64,000 bases of DNA from Microbacterium wangchenii (GTDB lineage: Bacteria; Actinomycetota; Actinomycetes; Actinomycetales; Microbacteriaceae), in the NCBI RefSeq assembly GCF_004564355.1, contig NZ_CP038266.1, positions 2,232,001 through 2,296,000 of the forward strand. Direction: 5' to 3'. The notes under the pieces were generated by a model. The model searched no databases and had not been told where the DNA came from. It saw only the letters and a program-made list of their open reading frames with translations. Both the position numbers and the translations under genes were made by a program. Every line of letters begins with the position of its first letter. The stretch's first letter is position 1. Below, in pieces: positions 1 through 8,435 of the stretch.

Positions 1-508
1 GAGCGGGTGCAGGGGTGCGCCGACCCTCGGCCAGGTGGCGGCGAGCGCGGCTGACGAGCTGACGCGCGCTCGTGACGCTTGATCGGACGATCTCCGCGAT
101 CTTGTCGTACGGGTAGTCCAGGGCTTCCCGCAGCACGTACGCCGCCCGCTCGGTCGGGGTCAGATTCTCGAGCAGCAGAAGCACTGCGAACTGCAGGGCC
201 TCCCCGCGCTCGGCGCCGAGCGCGGGGTCGTCTTCGGTGTTGACCGGCTCGGGAAGCCACGGGCCGATGTAGGTCTCCCGCCGAGCGCGCGCGGACTGCA
301 TCTCGTTGATGCAGAGCCGGGTGGTCACCGTCGTGAGAAAGGCGGCAGGTTCCCGCACCGCGCCCTGGTCGCTGTGCTCCCACCGGATCCACACCTCCTG
401 CAGGATGTCCTCCGCATCCGCGACGGTCCCCAGCATCCGATAGGCGATACCGAAGAGCCGCCGTCGCTCGGCGCCGAAGACCTCTGTCGGCGTGCGCGGG
501 TCGGTCAT
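1..508 (-). CDS. ECF sigma factor, SigJ/ECF41 type (partial, 3' end beyond window)
   Basis: This is the N-terminal 169 residues of an RNA polymerase extracytoplasmic-function sigma factor. It starts MTDPRTPTEVFGAERRRLFG at 508 and continues with the region 2 signature GIAYRMLGTVADAEDILQEV. A sigma region 4 helix-turn-helix follows (LTPTERAAYVLREALDYPYD, then KIAEIV and SARQLVSRARR). The gene runs off the left edge, so the C-terminal SnoaL-like domain expected in ECF41/SigJ proteins cannot be checked. It is divergent from two alpha/beta-hydrolase genes and a Rossmann-fold gene. ECF41 factors are known to sit beside oxidoreductase, epimerase or decarboxylase genes and to recognise TGTCACA/CGTC promoters. 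Promoters of that type face both ways in the 508-762 gap, so it probably regulates itself and the divergent operon. The family call is firm; the subgroup is inferred. Confidence 0.9.
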   Translation of the reverse strand, partial: MTDPRTPTEVFGAERRRLFGIAYRMLGTVADAEDILQEVWIRWEHSDQGAVREPAAFLTTVTTRLCINEMQSARARRETYIGPWLPEPVNTEDDPALGAERGEALQFAVLLLLENLTPTERAAYVLREALDYPYDKIAEIVRSSVTSARQLVSRARRHLAEGRRTPAPA

Positions 509-599
509 CGCCTGCACCTCTCTTCCTCCCATGGCGTCCATTCGCACTCCGCTCCTCACCTGCGTTCCCGGCACGCACCATCGGCGCCCCTGGACCGTT

Positions 600-626
600 G
601 ACCGGACAGCACGTCACGTTGTGACA
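600..626 (-). promoter_or_regulatory. ECF41-type promoter of the sigma factor gene
   Basis: Read on the minus strand, TGTCACA (620-626) is followed after exactly 16 bases by GGTC (600-603). The published ECF41 consensus is TGTCACA in the -35 region and CGTC in the -10 region. The site lies 92 bases upstream of the sigma ATG at 508, which fits autoregulation. Confidence 0.55.
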
Positions 627-681
627 CGACACGCCGGGGCTACCCCCGACCGGCGCCGGATGGGGCGGAATCGGCGGCGTC

Positions 682-708
682 GGTCACAGGTGGCCGCTGC
701 GGCCGGTC
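682..708 (+). promoter_or_regulatory. ECF41-type promoter of the hydrolase operon
   Basis: On the plus strand GGTCACA (682-688) is followed after exactly 16 bases by GGTC (705-708). This is the same architecture and -10 tetramer as the opposing promoter at 600-626. It lies 54 bases before the ATG at 762. The match to TGTCACA is 6 of 7. Confidence 0.55.
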
Positions 709-761
709 ATAACTCTCAACAGCCCGCCCCGGCTTCGGCCGATCGACATGAGAGGAACACC

Positions 762-1712
762 ATGCCCGAACCCGTCCTGGAACCCGACGCCCAGGCGTTC
801 GCGGACGCCGCCGCCACGCCTCCCCGCCTCGCCGACCTCGGCGTCGACGGCGCGCGCGCCCTGCTCGACAGCGTGCAGGCCGAACCCGTCGACAAGCCCG
901 CCATCGACGAGGAATGGATCACCGTGCCCGCCGACGTCGGGGACGTGCGCGTACGCGTCGTCACGCCTCCCGGAGCGCACGAGCCCCTCCCCGTCCTGCT
1001 GTACGTGCACGGGGGCGGGTGGGTGCTCGGCAACGCCGGCACGCACGACCGCCTCGTGCGCGAGCTCGCGGTCGGAGCGGACGCGGCCGTCGTCTTCGTC
1101 GAGTACGACCGCTCCCCCGAGGCGCGCTACCCCGTCGCCATCGAGCAGGCCTACGCCACCGCACGCTGGATCGTCCGCCACGGGAAGGAGCGGGGCCTGG
1201 ATGCAGGCCGCCTCGCCGTCGCCGGCGATTCGGTCGGGGGCAACATGGCTGCCGCGCTCGCCATCCTCGCCCGCAGGCGCGGTGATGTGTCGTTCATCCA
1301 TCAGTCGCTCTACTACCCGGTCACGGATGCCGCGCAGAACACCGAGAGCTACCGCGAATTCGCCGACGGCCCGCACCTCACGGCGAAGGCCATGGCGTGG
1401 TTCTGGGACTGCTACCTCCCCGACACTTCGCGCCGTGGAGAGCCCACGGCCTCCCCGCTGCGAGCCGGAGCTGAAGAGCTCGCCGGGCTCCCGGAGACGC
1501 TGCTCATCGTCGACGAGAACGACGTCCTGCGCGACGAGGGCGAAGCCTACGGGCGGAAGCTCATCCAGGCGGGCGTCCGCACCACCCTCGTCCGCTACGA
1601 CGCCACCCTGCACGACTTCATGATGCTCAACCCGGTGCGCCGCACCGCCGCGAGCACGGCCGCGATCGATCAGGCCGTCTCCGCCCTGCGCACGGCATTC
1701 GCCTCGCGCTGA
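762..1712 (+). CDS. alpha/beta-hydrolase, HSL-type esterase/lipase
   Basis: This 316-residue protein belongs to the hormone-sensitive-lipase branch of the alpha/beta-hydrolases, which hydrolyse carboxyl esters in the cytoplasm. The oxyanion-hole motif HGGGW lies in VLLYVHGGGWVLGNAGTHD. The nucleophile elbow is GDSVGGN, giving a catalytic Ser. The acid is probably in LIVDENDVLRDEG and the His in DATLHDFMMLNP. A longer frame reaches back to 492, but the ATG at 762 is preceded by AGAGGA and lies 54 bases downstream of the ECF41-type promoter, so that start is preferred. It is first in a three-gene run with the hydrolase at 1750 and the Rossmann-fold gene at 2557. The substrate is unknown. Confidence 0.9.
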   Translation: MPEPVLEPDAQAFADAAATPPRLADLGVDGARALLDSVQAEPVDKPAIDEEWITVPADVGDVRVRVVTPPGAHEPLPVLLYVHGGGWVLGNAGTHDRLVRELAVGADAAVVFVEYDRSPEARYPVAIEQAYATARWIVRHGKERGLDAGRLAVAGDSVGGNMAAALAILARRRGDVSFIHQSLYYPVTDAAQNTESYREFADGPHLTAKAMAWFWDCYLPDTSRRGEPTASPLRAGAEELAGLPETLLIVDENDVLRDEGEAYGRKLIQAGVRTTLVRYDATLHDFMMLNPVRRTAASTAAIDQAVSALRTAFASR

Positions 1713-1749
1713 TCATCCGCATCCCTCTCCCAAGAAAAGGAACAGAACA

Positions 1750-2496
1750 ATGACCGATCCCCAGCCCACCGTCGTCCTCGTCCACGGCGCCTTCGCCGAG
1801 TCGGCGTCGTGGAACGACGTCATCGCACAGCTGCTGGGTCACGGCCTCGCCGTCGTCGCCGTGGCCAACCCGCTGCGGAGCCTCGCCGGCGACGCGGCCT
1901 ACGTCCGCGACGTCATCGCCTCCATCGGCGGACCCGTCATCCTCGTGGGCCACTCCTACGCCGGGATGGTGATCACCGAGGCGGCTTCGCGCAACGACGT
2001 CGTCGTGGCGCTGGTGTACGTCGCCGCGTTCGTGCCCGATACCGGGCAGAGCGCCTTCGAGCTGTCGGCGAGCGAGCCGGGGAGCACCCTGGGCGACGCG
2101 CTGAACGCGTATCCCGTGCACAGCGGCGGTGACGAGTTCGTCATCCGGCAGGACATCTTCGCCCAGCAGTTCGCCGCCGATGTGCCGCCGGCGCAGGCGA
2201 CGCTGATGGCGGCGACGCAGCGGCCGGTGACGCAGGCCGCCCTCACCGAGGGCCTCCCGACCGATCGGCCCGCGTGGCGGGACATCCCGTCCTGGCACGT
2301 CTTCGGCGAGCTGGACCGGAACATCCCCGCCGCCGTGCATCGCGCGGGAGCAGCACGCGCCGGTGCCCGTGAAACACGCGAGATCGCCGGCGCGTCGCAT
2401 GCCGTCTCGGTGTCTCAGCCCACGGCCGTTGCCGACACCATCGCCGCCGCGAGCAGCGCCTCCCTCACCGCTCGCGTGGCAGCGGCGACCGTCTGA
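1750..2496 (+). CDS. alpha/beta-hydrolase, EstC-like
   Basis: This 248-residue alpha/beta-hydrolase has the N-terminal strand and oxyanion region TVVLVHGAFAESASWNDV. The nucleophile elbow is GHSYAGMV, with a candidate catalytic Ser. The late motif GASHAVSVSQP supplies the probable His. The HGAFA start is typical of the EstC/pyrethroid-hydrolase-like group of small esterases. The ATG follows AAAAGGAACAG 38 bases after the upstream hydrolase stop, so the genes are probably co-transcribed from the ECF41-type promoter. The substrate cannot be read from the sequence. Confidence 0.88.
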   Translation: MTDPQPTVVLVHGAFAESASWNDVIAQLLGHGLAVVAVANPLRSLAGDAAYVRDVIASIGGPVILVGHSYAGMVITEAASRNDVVVALVYVAAFVPDTGQSAFELSASEPGSTLGDALNAYPVHSGGDEFVIRQDIFAQQFAADVPPAQATLMAATQRPVTQAALTEGLPTDRPAWRDIPSWHVFGELDRNIPAAVHRAGAARAGARETREIAGASHAVSVSQPTAVADTIAAASSASLTARVAAATV

Positions 2497-2556
2497 ACCC
2501 GTGGGCGGCGCGGGCTCTTCCGCCGGCGCCGCCCGCTCAGCAAAAGGAGCAGAATC

Positions 2557-3339
2557 ATGAGAATCGTCCTCGTGGGCGGAACGGGCCGGATCGGCTCCCG
2601 GGTCGCCGCGAAGCTCCTCGGGCACGACGTCGTCCTCGTCGCACGATCGATGGGCGTGGACTCGGCATCGGGGGCCGGGCTGCGTGAAGCGCTGAGTGGC
2701 GCGGATGTCGTCGTGGACGTGACCCGCCCGCCCGCTTCCGAGCCCGCTGCGGCCGACGCCTTCTTCCGGCGATCCACGGCCAACCTCCTCCGTGAGGGTC
2801 GGAGCGCGGGCGCCGGTCATCATGTCGCGCTCACGATCGTCGGGACCCGCCGTCGCCCCGACATCCGCTACTACGCCGCGAAGGCGATGCAAGAACGCCT
2901 GATCCGCGGATCCGGCATGCCTTACACGCTCGTGCACGCCACGCAGTTCTTCGAGTTCGTGGGCGAGATCGCCGACGCAGCCACGGCCGGCGGCTCCGTG
3001 CGACTTCCGCGCGCACTGGTCCAGCCGATCGCCGCGGACGACGTCGCGGACGCACTCGTGCGCACCATCCTCGCCCCGCCCGTGAACGACGACGTCGAGA
3101 TCGCAGGGCCCGAGCGCTTCCCTCTCGATGACTTCGTGCGGCAAGCGCTCGTGGCACGCAACGACTCCCGGCTCGTCCTGGCGGATCACCGTGCACGCTA
3201 TTTCGGCGGACGCATCGGGATGCGCACCCTCCTGCCCGGCCCGCACGCCGCCATCGGCACCACGCGCTTCGACACGCTGCTCGCCGAGCTGCGCACCAGT
3301 GCGGTGACGGCCATCAGCCCCCTGCCCGCGGAGCTGTGA
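2557..3339 (+). CDS. NAD(P)-binding SDR/NmrA-like protein
   Basis: This 260-residue protein opens with a Rossmann nucleotide-binding motif, MRIVLVGGTGRIGSRVAAKL (GGTGRIG). It continues with the NmrA/atypical-SDR pattern: DVVVDVTRPP, then HHVALTIVGTRR and YYAAKAMQERLIRGSGMPYT. Atypical SDRs of this type often act as NADPH-dependent reductases or redox sensors and lack the classical YxxxK geometry. The ATG follows AAAAGGAGCAG. It is third in the operon after two hydrolases, and an oxidoreductase or epimerase partner is what is described beside ECF41 sigma factors. The reaction is unknown. Confidence 0.85.
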   Translation: MRIVLVGGTGRIGSRVAAKLLGHDVVLVARSMGVDSASGAGLREALSGADVVVDVTRPPASEPAAADAFFRRSTANLLREGRSAGAGHHVALTIVGTRRRPDIRYYAAKAMQERLIRGSGMPYTLVHATQFFEFVGEIADAATAGGSVRLPRALVQPIAADDVADALVRTILAPPVNDDVEIAGPERFPLDDFVRQALVARNDSRLVLADHRARYFGGRIGMRTLLPGPHAAIGTTRFDTLLAELRTSAVTAISPLPAEL

Positions 3340-3453
3340 TCGCCGTGGCGGAGCCGCTGCCCGGGCAGTGCGAGATCGTGGGACGCGTCGATTCCTCGTC
3401 TCGCGTCAGAGCGCTTCCCGGGCCTCTGCACCACTGAACCCCGCCCACTCGCC

Positions 3454-3663
3454 CTAGTCCGCTGGTGGCGGCCCGCTGGCGATGGCCTGGCGGATCCTCC
3501 ACACCGGAAAACCGCTCAGTTCGCTGATCAGATCGACGTCGAAGCCGTGGGTGAAGTAGGCCACCCGCACAGCGACGATTCGCCCGGGGCTATCGGCGAA
3601 GGCGAGGGCAAGCTCTGTGGCGTAGCGCTCCCATACGCTGACTTCGTTCCCTGGCGCCGGCAT
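3454..3663 (-). CDS. small hypothetical protein
   Basis: This is a 69-residue protein with no recognised family. The central part (VWERYATELALAFADSP, then GRIVAVRVAYFTHGFDVDLI) looks like an ordinary folded alpha/beta sequence. The ATG at 3663 has GGGGAG about 9 bases upstream. It converges with the Rossmann-fold gene ending at 3339. No membrane segment or signal peptide is present. Confidence 0.5.
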   Translation of the reverse strand: MPAPGNEVSVWERYATELALAFADSPGRIVAVRVAYFTHGFDVDLISELSGFPVWRIRQAIASGPPPAD

Positions 3664-4017
3664 GGCCTACTCCCCACCAGCGCTCAGCCTCAGGTCGCTG
3701 ACGACCCAGGCACCGCCTCCGACCCGCGTGGACTCGACAGAGGCCACGGCGCCACGGCCGCGAGCGTGACGTGGGCCCAGCGCCTTGGCACGATCGGTCA
3801 CCCGCTGCGCGGCATGGAGGGTCACGGCTGCTCCTTCGGATTCTCCGCGCGGTGTACACGCGCCGAGGGGCTTCAGGGTGCGAGATCAGCACCCAACAGA
3901 CTGAGGGGCTTGACGGGCCACGAACCGCCGATTAGAAGCCCGGCGAACCCCGCTCCAGCCCACGCGTCTCGTCAGGCGGTGGCTCCTGGCTCGCCTGGGC
4001 TCTTGGCACAATGGACT

Positions 4018-4522
4018 GTGACCTCATCACCCGCCGGCCCGGTCGACGTTCACGCCGGACGACGAATGTGGCAGGAGTATGCCGCGGCGCACCCCGAGGC
4101 GGTTTCGGTGTGCTCCGAATACACGATCGAGCACTTCGGCGACTCGGAGAGACTGGCCGACGAACTCTTGGCGCATGTGCTCAGGGGACGCAAGAGGGCG
4201 ACCTCAGAACTCGTCGCGGACTACATCGCCCGTGGCGATGACATTCCCCCGCGTCGGGTCGCACTGGATCGCCTGCGACGGGCGTGGTGTGCCCAGGATC
4301 ATCATTCGGACTGTGGAGCTGCGCCTCGGTCCGTTCGCAAGCGCGGACGCCGCGTTCGCTGCGGATGAGGGCGAGGATGACCTGAGCCTGGCGAACTGGC
4401 AGCGTGAGCACCGTCGATATTGGACGCGCGTTGCACAGGCGCAAGGGCGCGAGTGGTCGGAGGACGAGGAGATCGTTTTCGAGCGCTTCCAGGTGGTCTG
4501 GCCCCCGCAGCACACGTCCTAG
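4018..4522 (+). pseudogene. ASCH-domain protein, frameshifted
   Basis: The ASCH fold (ASC-1 homology, a putative RNA/nucleobase-binding domain) is readable only across two frames. The first frame runs from a GTG at 4018 through MWQEYAAAHPEAVSVCSEY, EHFGDSERLADELLAHVL and RKRATSELVADYIARGDDIP. The second carries PRVGSHWIACDGRGVPRI, TVELRLGPFASADAAFAADE, LANWQREHRRYWTR and VFERFQVVWPP, the usual ASCH C-terminus. The switch falls in a run of five C at about 4246-4250, where removing one C restores frame. This may be a real inactivating mutation or a base-calling error in the homopolymer. The GTG follows shortly after CACAAT, compatible with a leaderless start. Confidence 0.75.
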
Positions 4523-4612
4523 AGAATCTCCCCTTCGCACTCGGCGCGACCGGTCACGTCACGGCTCTCGCCGACGTCGCCCCGGCCGCCGGCGACGCGG
4601 CAGGATGACGGG

Positions 4613-5266
4613 GTGAGTTCCTACGTGCGTCCCGCGATCGATGGGCCGGTGTTCCGCGACGCCGACGGTGAGGTCATCGAGTACGGGAACCGGTGGGGCG
4701 GGTCACCTCCCGAGGCCACCTACTCGGTGGACACGCACCCGGAGAGGTTTGCGCCACTGCACGCCGTCGCGGACGCCCTCATCGCGCACCTCCGTGAAAC
4801 CTACGACGTCGAAGTCGATGAAGGCGTGGAGACGGCGGCGGATCTGCTTCACCCCGCGTACCATGACGTGGTGCGCGCAGTGCGGATCCGACCGAATGAT
4901 CCGGCGGCCGCATCCCTGACGTTGGTCTTCACCGCGTACCCGGGGATCTACATGCACGCCGGGCTGCTCAACGACTTCCATTACCCGGTCTGCGGCTGCG
5001 ACGCCTGTGACTCGACCTGGGAGGGGGAAGCCGACGACCTCGAACGACAAGTGCTCGCCGTCGTCACCGGGCACTATCGCGAGAGCATCAAGGGCGGCAT
5101 CCGTCCCTTGGTGGCGCACAGCTTCACCTACCCCGACGGGAGCGGGCGGAGTGGGGAGTCCCGCGCGCAGGACCTTCCCGCGGCACGCGTCAAGGCGGCT
5201 CGGCCGATACTCCGCAACGCCCCCGGCGGGTGGGCTGCATGGCCTCGCTCGGCCTCATGCTCTTGA
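4613..5266 (+). CDS. DUF6226-like hypothetical protein
   Basis: This 217-residue protein starts with GTG. The N-terminal block VFRDADGEVIEYGNRWGGSP, then TYSVDTHPERFAPLHAVADA and LIAHLRETYDVEV, is the pattern I associate with the actinobacterial DUF6226 family, whose function is not known. A CGCDACDSTWEG segment near residue 125 has three cysteines that could bind metal. There is no signal peptide or membrane segment. The gene stands alone 90 bases after the frameshifted ASCH gene. The family name is from memory of the motif, not a search. Confidence 0.7.
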   Translation: MSSYVRPAIDGPVFRDADGEVIEYGNRWGGSPPEATYSVDTHPERFAPLHAVADALIAHLRETYDVEVDEGVETAADLLHPAYHDVVRAVRIRPNDPAAASLTLVFTAYPGIYMHAGLLNDFHYPVCGCDACDSTWEGEADDLERQVLAVVTGHYRESIKGGIRPLVAHSFTYPDGSGRSGESRAQDLPAARVKAARPILRNAPGGWAAWPRSASCS

Positions 5267-5507
5267 TCTGTTCCGGGCGACGGGCCGATCGCTGGCCGCG
5301 GGCCCGCCACGCGAGGTAGGTCGACGTCGAGGGTTGCAGTTGCCGCTCGTTCATTGAGCATTCGCTCGCGCGGGTCATACGTGCGCTCGTCGTGGGGCGT
5401 TGAAATCGCCTTGCTCGCCAGAGGCACGGCGCGCGCCAGAACCCCTCGTGGGCTCGAGATGGGCCCTCCCTGCGCCGGTCTTCCAGCGGGCGTGGCACGC
5501 TGGAGCC

Positions 5508-6416
5508 ATGAAGGGTCCCTCTCTCCGCGCGCGACTGCTCACGGCGCTTTCGGGCGATCCGGACGGCACGCCCCGGTGGGTGCGTGAGCTCGCCGAGGGC
5601 GACGACGACGGGTACTTTCCCGACAGGGGCGCGGTCTGGACGGTCCACGCCGGCACCGCGACCTTCGTCGCCGGCATCCGGGCGCTGCTCATCCAAGCCC
5701 TCCACCCCGGCGCGATGGCCGGCGTTCACGACTTCTCGCGCTACCGAGAGGATCCACTAGGCCGACTGACGGGCACCGTGCGGTGGATCATCTGCGTCAC
5801 GTACGGCTCGACGACGCAGGCGAAGAAGGAGACGGCGCGCGTCGGCCGGCTGCACGAGCGCGTAGCGGGAACCTACGCGACGGATGCCGGGGCTCACGCG
5901 TACTCGGCGTCGGACGCCCGTCTCGCGGAATGGGTGCACCTCGCCTTCGCAGACGCGTTTCTGGGCGCGCACGAGCGGTGGGGCGGTCCGATCCCCGGAG
6001 GTGCCGACGGATACGTGCGCGAGTGGGCCACCGCTGGGCGCCTCATGCACGTGGAGAATCCGCCCGAGACCGAGGCCGACCTGAGGGAGAGGCTGCGGGG
6101 GTTCCTCGACCGTGCAGAGCTCCGCCGCGACGAGCGCGTCGACGAGGTCGTGCGGTTCTTGCGTGACGTGCCCTTCACCGGCTCGATGCGACTTGCCTAT
6201 CGCGTGCTGTTCGCCGCCGCTGTCGCAAGCCTGCCGCGGCCGTACCGCAAATTGCTGGGGGTGCGTCGCACCGTCCTGCCCGTCGTGACGGCGACTCGCA
6301 TCGTCCTCGCGATATCGCAGCGCGCGCTCGGCGCGGGCCCTCGCGCACAGGATTTCGCTCGAGAGCGGCATCGCCGCCTCGCGCACCAACAAGCCGGGGC
6401 CCATCCCGCAGAGTGA
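5508..6416 (+). CDS. MpaB-family (DUF2236) oxygenase
   Basis: This 302-residue protein belongs to the MpaB/rubber-oxygenase-like DUF2236 family of heme-type oxygenases. Typical blocks are AVWTVHAGTATFVAGIRALL, LIQALHPGAMAGVHDFSRY, DPLGRLTGTVRWIICVTYG and RVGRLHERVAGTYATDAG, and the histidines in LHPG and RLHERV are the conserved family positions. The frame is open further upstream to 5400, but family alignment and the ATG at 5508 favour the start MKGPSLRARLLTALSGDP. It is monocistronic here. Substrates of most bacterial members are unknown. Confidence 0.88.
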   Translation: MKGPSLRARLLTALSGDPDGTPRWVRELAEGDDDGYFPDRGAVWTVHAGTATFVAGIRALLIQALHPGAMAGVHDFSRYREDPLGRLTGTVRWIICVTYGSTTQAKKETARVGRLHERVAGTYATDAGAHAYSASDARLAEWVHLAFADAFLGAHERWGGPIPGGADGYVREWATAGRLMHVENPPETEADLRERLRGFLDRAELRRDERVDEVVRFLRDVPFTGSMRLAYRVLFAAAVASLPRPYRKLLGVRRTVLPVVTATRIVLAISQRALGAGPRAQDFARERHRRLAHQQAGAHPAE

Positions 6417-6735
6417 GGCTTCACCTCCCCGGCCGTTGAATCGCCCCGCTCCCCATCGAGGATCCGCGCCACGCGGCTTCACAGCGTGCAGGGAGCGTCC
6501 GTTTGACGACCGACCGTCGGGCACACCGACGCAAGAGCGGATCGCCATGTGCCGCCATAGTGACGTCACAAATTGCGGGATCGACCACCCCTAGGCTGGC
6601 GGCGTCTTCAATGATCGCGAGAAAGTGTGTGACGTTCTACGAGAGCGACTTCCTGACTGCGGAGATTTCGCAACACCAATACGATGCCCCTATGCCGGAA
6701 CCGGGGCGCATCATCGTCGATCGCGACGAGCCCTT
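6417..6735 (+). other. non-coding stretch upstream of the IrrE-like/PIN pair
   Basis: I see no convincing gene in this 319-base interval. It carries a perfect 10-base palindrome, GTGACGTCAC, at 6560-6569 and a possible -10 (TAGGCT, about 6592). A related TGTGACGT occurs near 6629. These could be operator and promoter for the toxin-antitoxin-like module that begins at 6736. Confidence 0.35.
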
Positions 6736-7920
6736 ATGACCATCGGCCTCCGCATCGGCGGCACGACCTTCCCTCTCGATAGGAGCGTCTTCACGACCCT
6801 CCTAGACAACTCGGTCGCAGGCACTTACAAGGATTACGAAACAGCGCTGGAGACCGGAGCCATCAAGCTTGCAAAGCTTCAGTACCTTGCGGAAAAGGGG
6901 GACATACCGCTCCCGCTCTTCTTCGCCCCGCTTCCCCTGGTCCAGGCTCAGGTGGAAGCGAAGACCCAGAAGCTCCTCGCCGGAGTCAGTCGGGACACGT
7001 TCTCCATCGGCTCTCGCGCGAGTGTGCAGCTGCGAGACGTCGAGCTCATCGTCAAGGATCTGATACGTAAGCAGCAACTACTGCGCGCCGTCGATGACTC
7101 GCTCGCTCGAAACACTATCGTCGGCATGCTCAGCAGATTGGGGCCTTCCCCCGAGGACGATGCAGCCAAGCTGCGATCCGCGATAGGTCTCAGTCAGGAT
7201 GACCTTCGGGCGTGCCGGAAGAAGGAGACTGCGCTCGAGCTGATCATTGACCGGCTCGAGGACAACCAGGTGCTTGTCTCACGAAGCGTGAACAACTACA
7301 TGCCGCAGCGACTCACCCACGCGGATGCACGTTTCAGCGGGATGACGGTGCGCGACAACAAGGTCCCTTTCATCTTCCTGGCCGGCGGTGACCACGGCGA
7401 CCGGCAGGAACCGGTCGGACGAACCATTTTCACGCTGACGCTGATGACGGTGCTGGTGGCACGACGAATCTTCGCGCCGATGACCTGGGATGGCGGCAGC
7501 GCGGAGACCGATCCCGGCGTCGAATACGACATCGCTGGCGCAATCCTTATGCCAGCAGATCAGCTCTCGGTTCTACCGCTGTCCTCACTGGATGAGGTGA
7601 AGCAGGCGTCCGACGTTTTCAAGGTCACTCCGAGCGCCGTGACAGTACGCGCGATGCGACTAGGAATCGTCAGCGGGGACATCGGCCAGGCCCACCTCGC
7701 TGAGCTGCGAAGAGAGTTCGACGGTCGGACTAGTGGCGGCCCGCGCAGCCCCATCCTGCCCGAGAACGCGGTGAAGAAGTACGGCGGGCGGGAACTCTCC
7801 CGACGCATGCTCGCGGCGCTAGATACGTCCAAGATCACGCGCGGCGAGTTCTGCCGGGCGGTGTGCTTAAACCGTTTGAAGCCACACCAGATCAACGACT
7901 TGCGGCGGGTGATCGGATGA
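6736..7920 (+). CDS. IrrE/ImmA-like protein lacking HExxH (probable antitoxin partner)
   Basis: This 394-residue protein starts MTIGLRIGGTTFPLDRSVF. An N-terminal helical region (residues about 20-180) is followed by a region laid out like an ImmA/IrrE metallopeptidase: VPFIFLAGGDH, GRTIFTLTLMTVLVARRIF, EYDIAGAILMPADQLS, then DVFKVTPSAVTVRAMRLGIV. The position where family members carry HExxH reads TLMTV, so both zinc histidines and the catalytic Glu are missing. The E..A...LMP element and the downstream VSP-type segment remain. The stop overlaps the ATG of the PIN-like gene (ATGA at 7917-7920). ImmA/IrrE-like proteins paired with small PIN-fold DUF4411-type proteins are a known toxin-antitoxin-like arrangement. 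The start at 6736 fits the family; the frame is open from 6625. Confidence 0.65.
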   Translation: MTIGLRIGGTTFPLDRSVFTTLLDNSVAGTYKDYETALETGAIKLAKLQYLAEKGDIPLPLFFAPLPLVQAQVEAKTQKLLAGVSRDTFSIGSRASVQLRDVELIVKDLIRKQQLLRAVDDSLARNTIVGMLSRLGPSPEDDAAKLRSAIGLSQDDLRACRKKETALELIIDRLEDNQVLVSRSVNNYMPQRLTHADARFSGMTVRDNKVPFIFLAGGDHGDRQEPVGRTIFTLTLMTVLVARRIFAPMTWDGGSAETDPGVEYDIAGAILMPADQLSVLPLSSLDEVKQASDVFKVTPSAVTVRAMRLGIVSGDIGQAHLAELRREFDGRTSGGPRSPILPENAVKKYGGRELSRRMLAALDTSKITRGEFCRAVCLNRLKPHQINDLRRVIG

Positions 7921-8381
7921 CCGGCTTCGGGGAACGCTACATGGTCGACACGAACGCGTTGATCCGGTTGCAGGGCCGCCGTCGAGCCAGCCCGCATTTC
8001 CTCGAGCATTCGGTGTTCCCCAGTGAGGTGCTGCGTGAAGCAGGGGGGCTCCCCGACATTGGTGCGTTACGTCGGAACGTCTATCCGACGACCCCCCAAG
8101 TCCTGGAATGGCTGGTGCGCGTGATGGCCACCGTGCCCACGTCTGACCGCAAGCTTGTCGACCTATATGCGAACCATGGCGCCGCGGACCCGTTCGTGGT
8201 GGCGTGCGCGTTGGACGGACGCCAGCGGGACAACGTCTATCTCGACGCACCCGAATGGATCGTCGTCACCAACGACGATGCGGTTCAGGACAAAGCTAGA
8301 CAGTTCGGGCTGCAAACTCTCAGCAGCGAAGAACTGTCCGCCATCCTCGACGCTGAGCAAGGGGAGCCTGCGTCGCTCTAG
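7917..8381 (+). CDS. PIN-like (DUF4411-type) protein, putative toxin
   Basis: This 154-residue protein has a PIN-type nuclease layout. The first acidic motif is YMVDTNALIRLQ near residues 8-19, the middle block is GAADPFVVACALD, and the last is WIVVTNDDAVQDKARQFGL. Conserved Asp residues lie in MVDTN, AADPF and TNDD, the usual metal-binding positions. A start at 7917 overlaps the upstream stop by four bases; an internal ATG at 7941 is also possible. Translational coupling with the IrrE-like gene suggests a toxin-antitoxin pair with this gene as the RNase-like toxin. The toxin role is inferred from family context. Confidence 0.7.
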   Translation: MTGFGERYMVDTNALIRLQGRRRASPHFLEHSVFPSEVLREAGGLPDIGALRRNVYPTTPQVLEWLVRVMATVPTSDRKLVDLYANHGAADPFVVACALDGRQRDNVYLDAPEWIVVTNDDAVQDKARQFGLQTLSSEELSAILDAEQGEPASL

Positions 8382-8435
8382 CCCGCTGCTTCAGGTGCCC
8401 AGGGACCTCAGGCGCGGAAAATGGAGGGCGGATCG

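Noticed and set aside
1627..3246. 539-codon open frame on the minus strand
   Set aside because: It lies antisense to the hydrolase and Rossmann genes, which have clear motifs and ribosome sites. The product is Arg/Gly/Asp-rich noise typical of shadow frames in GC-rich DNA.
3357..3368. CTGCCCGGGCAG palindrome as a terminator
   Set aside because: A perfect 12-base palindrome without a loop cannot form a good hairpin, and no second arm or U-run is present.
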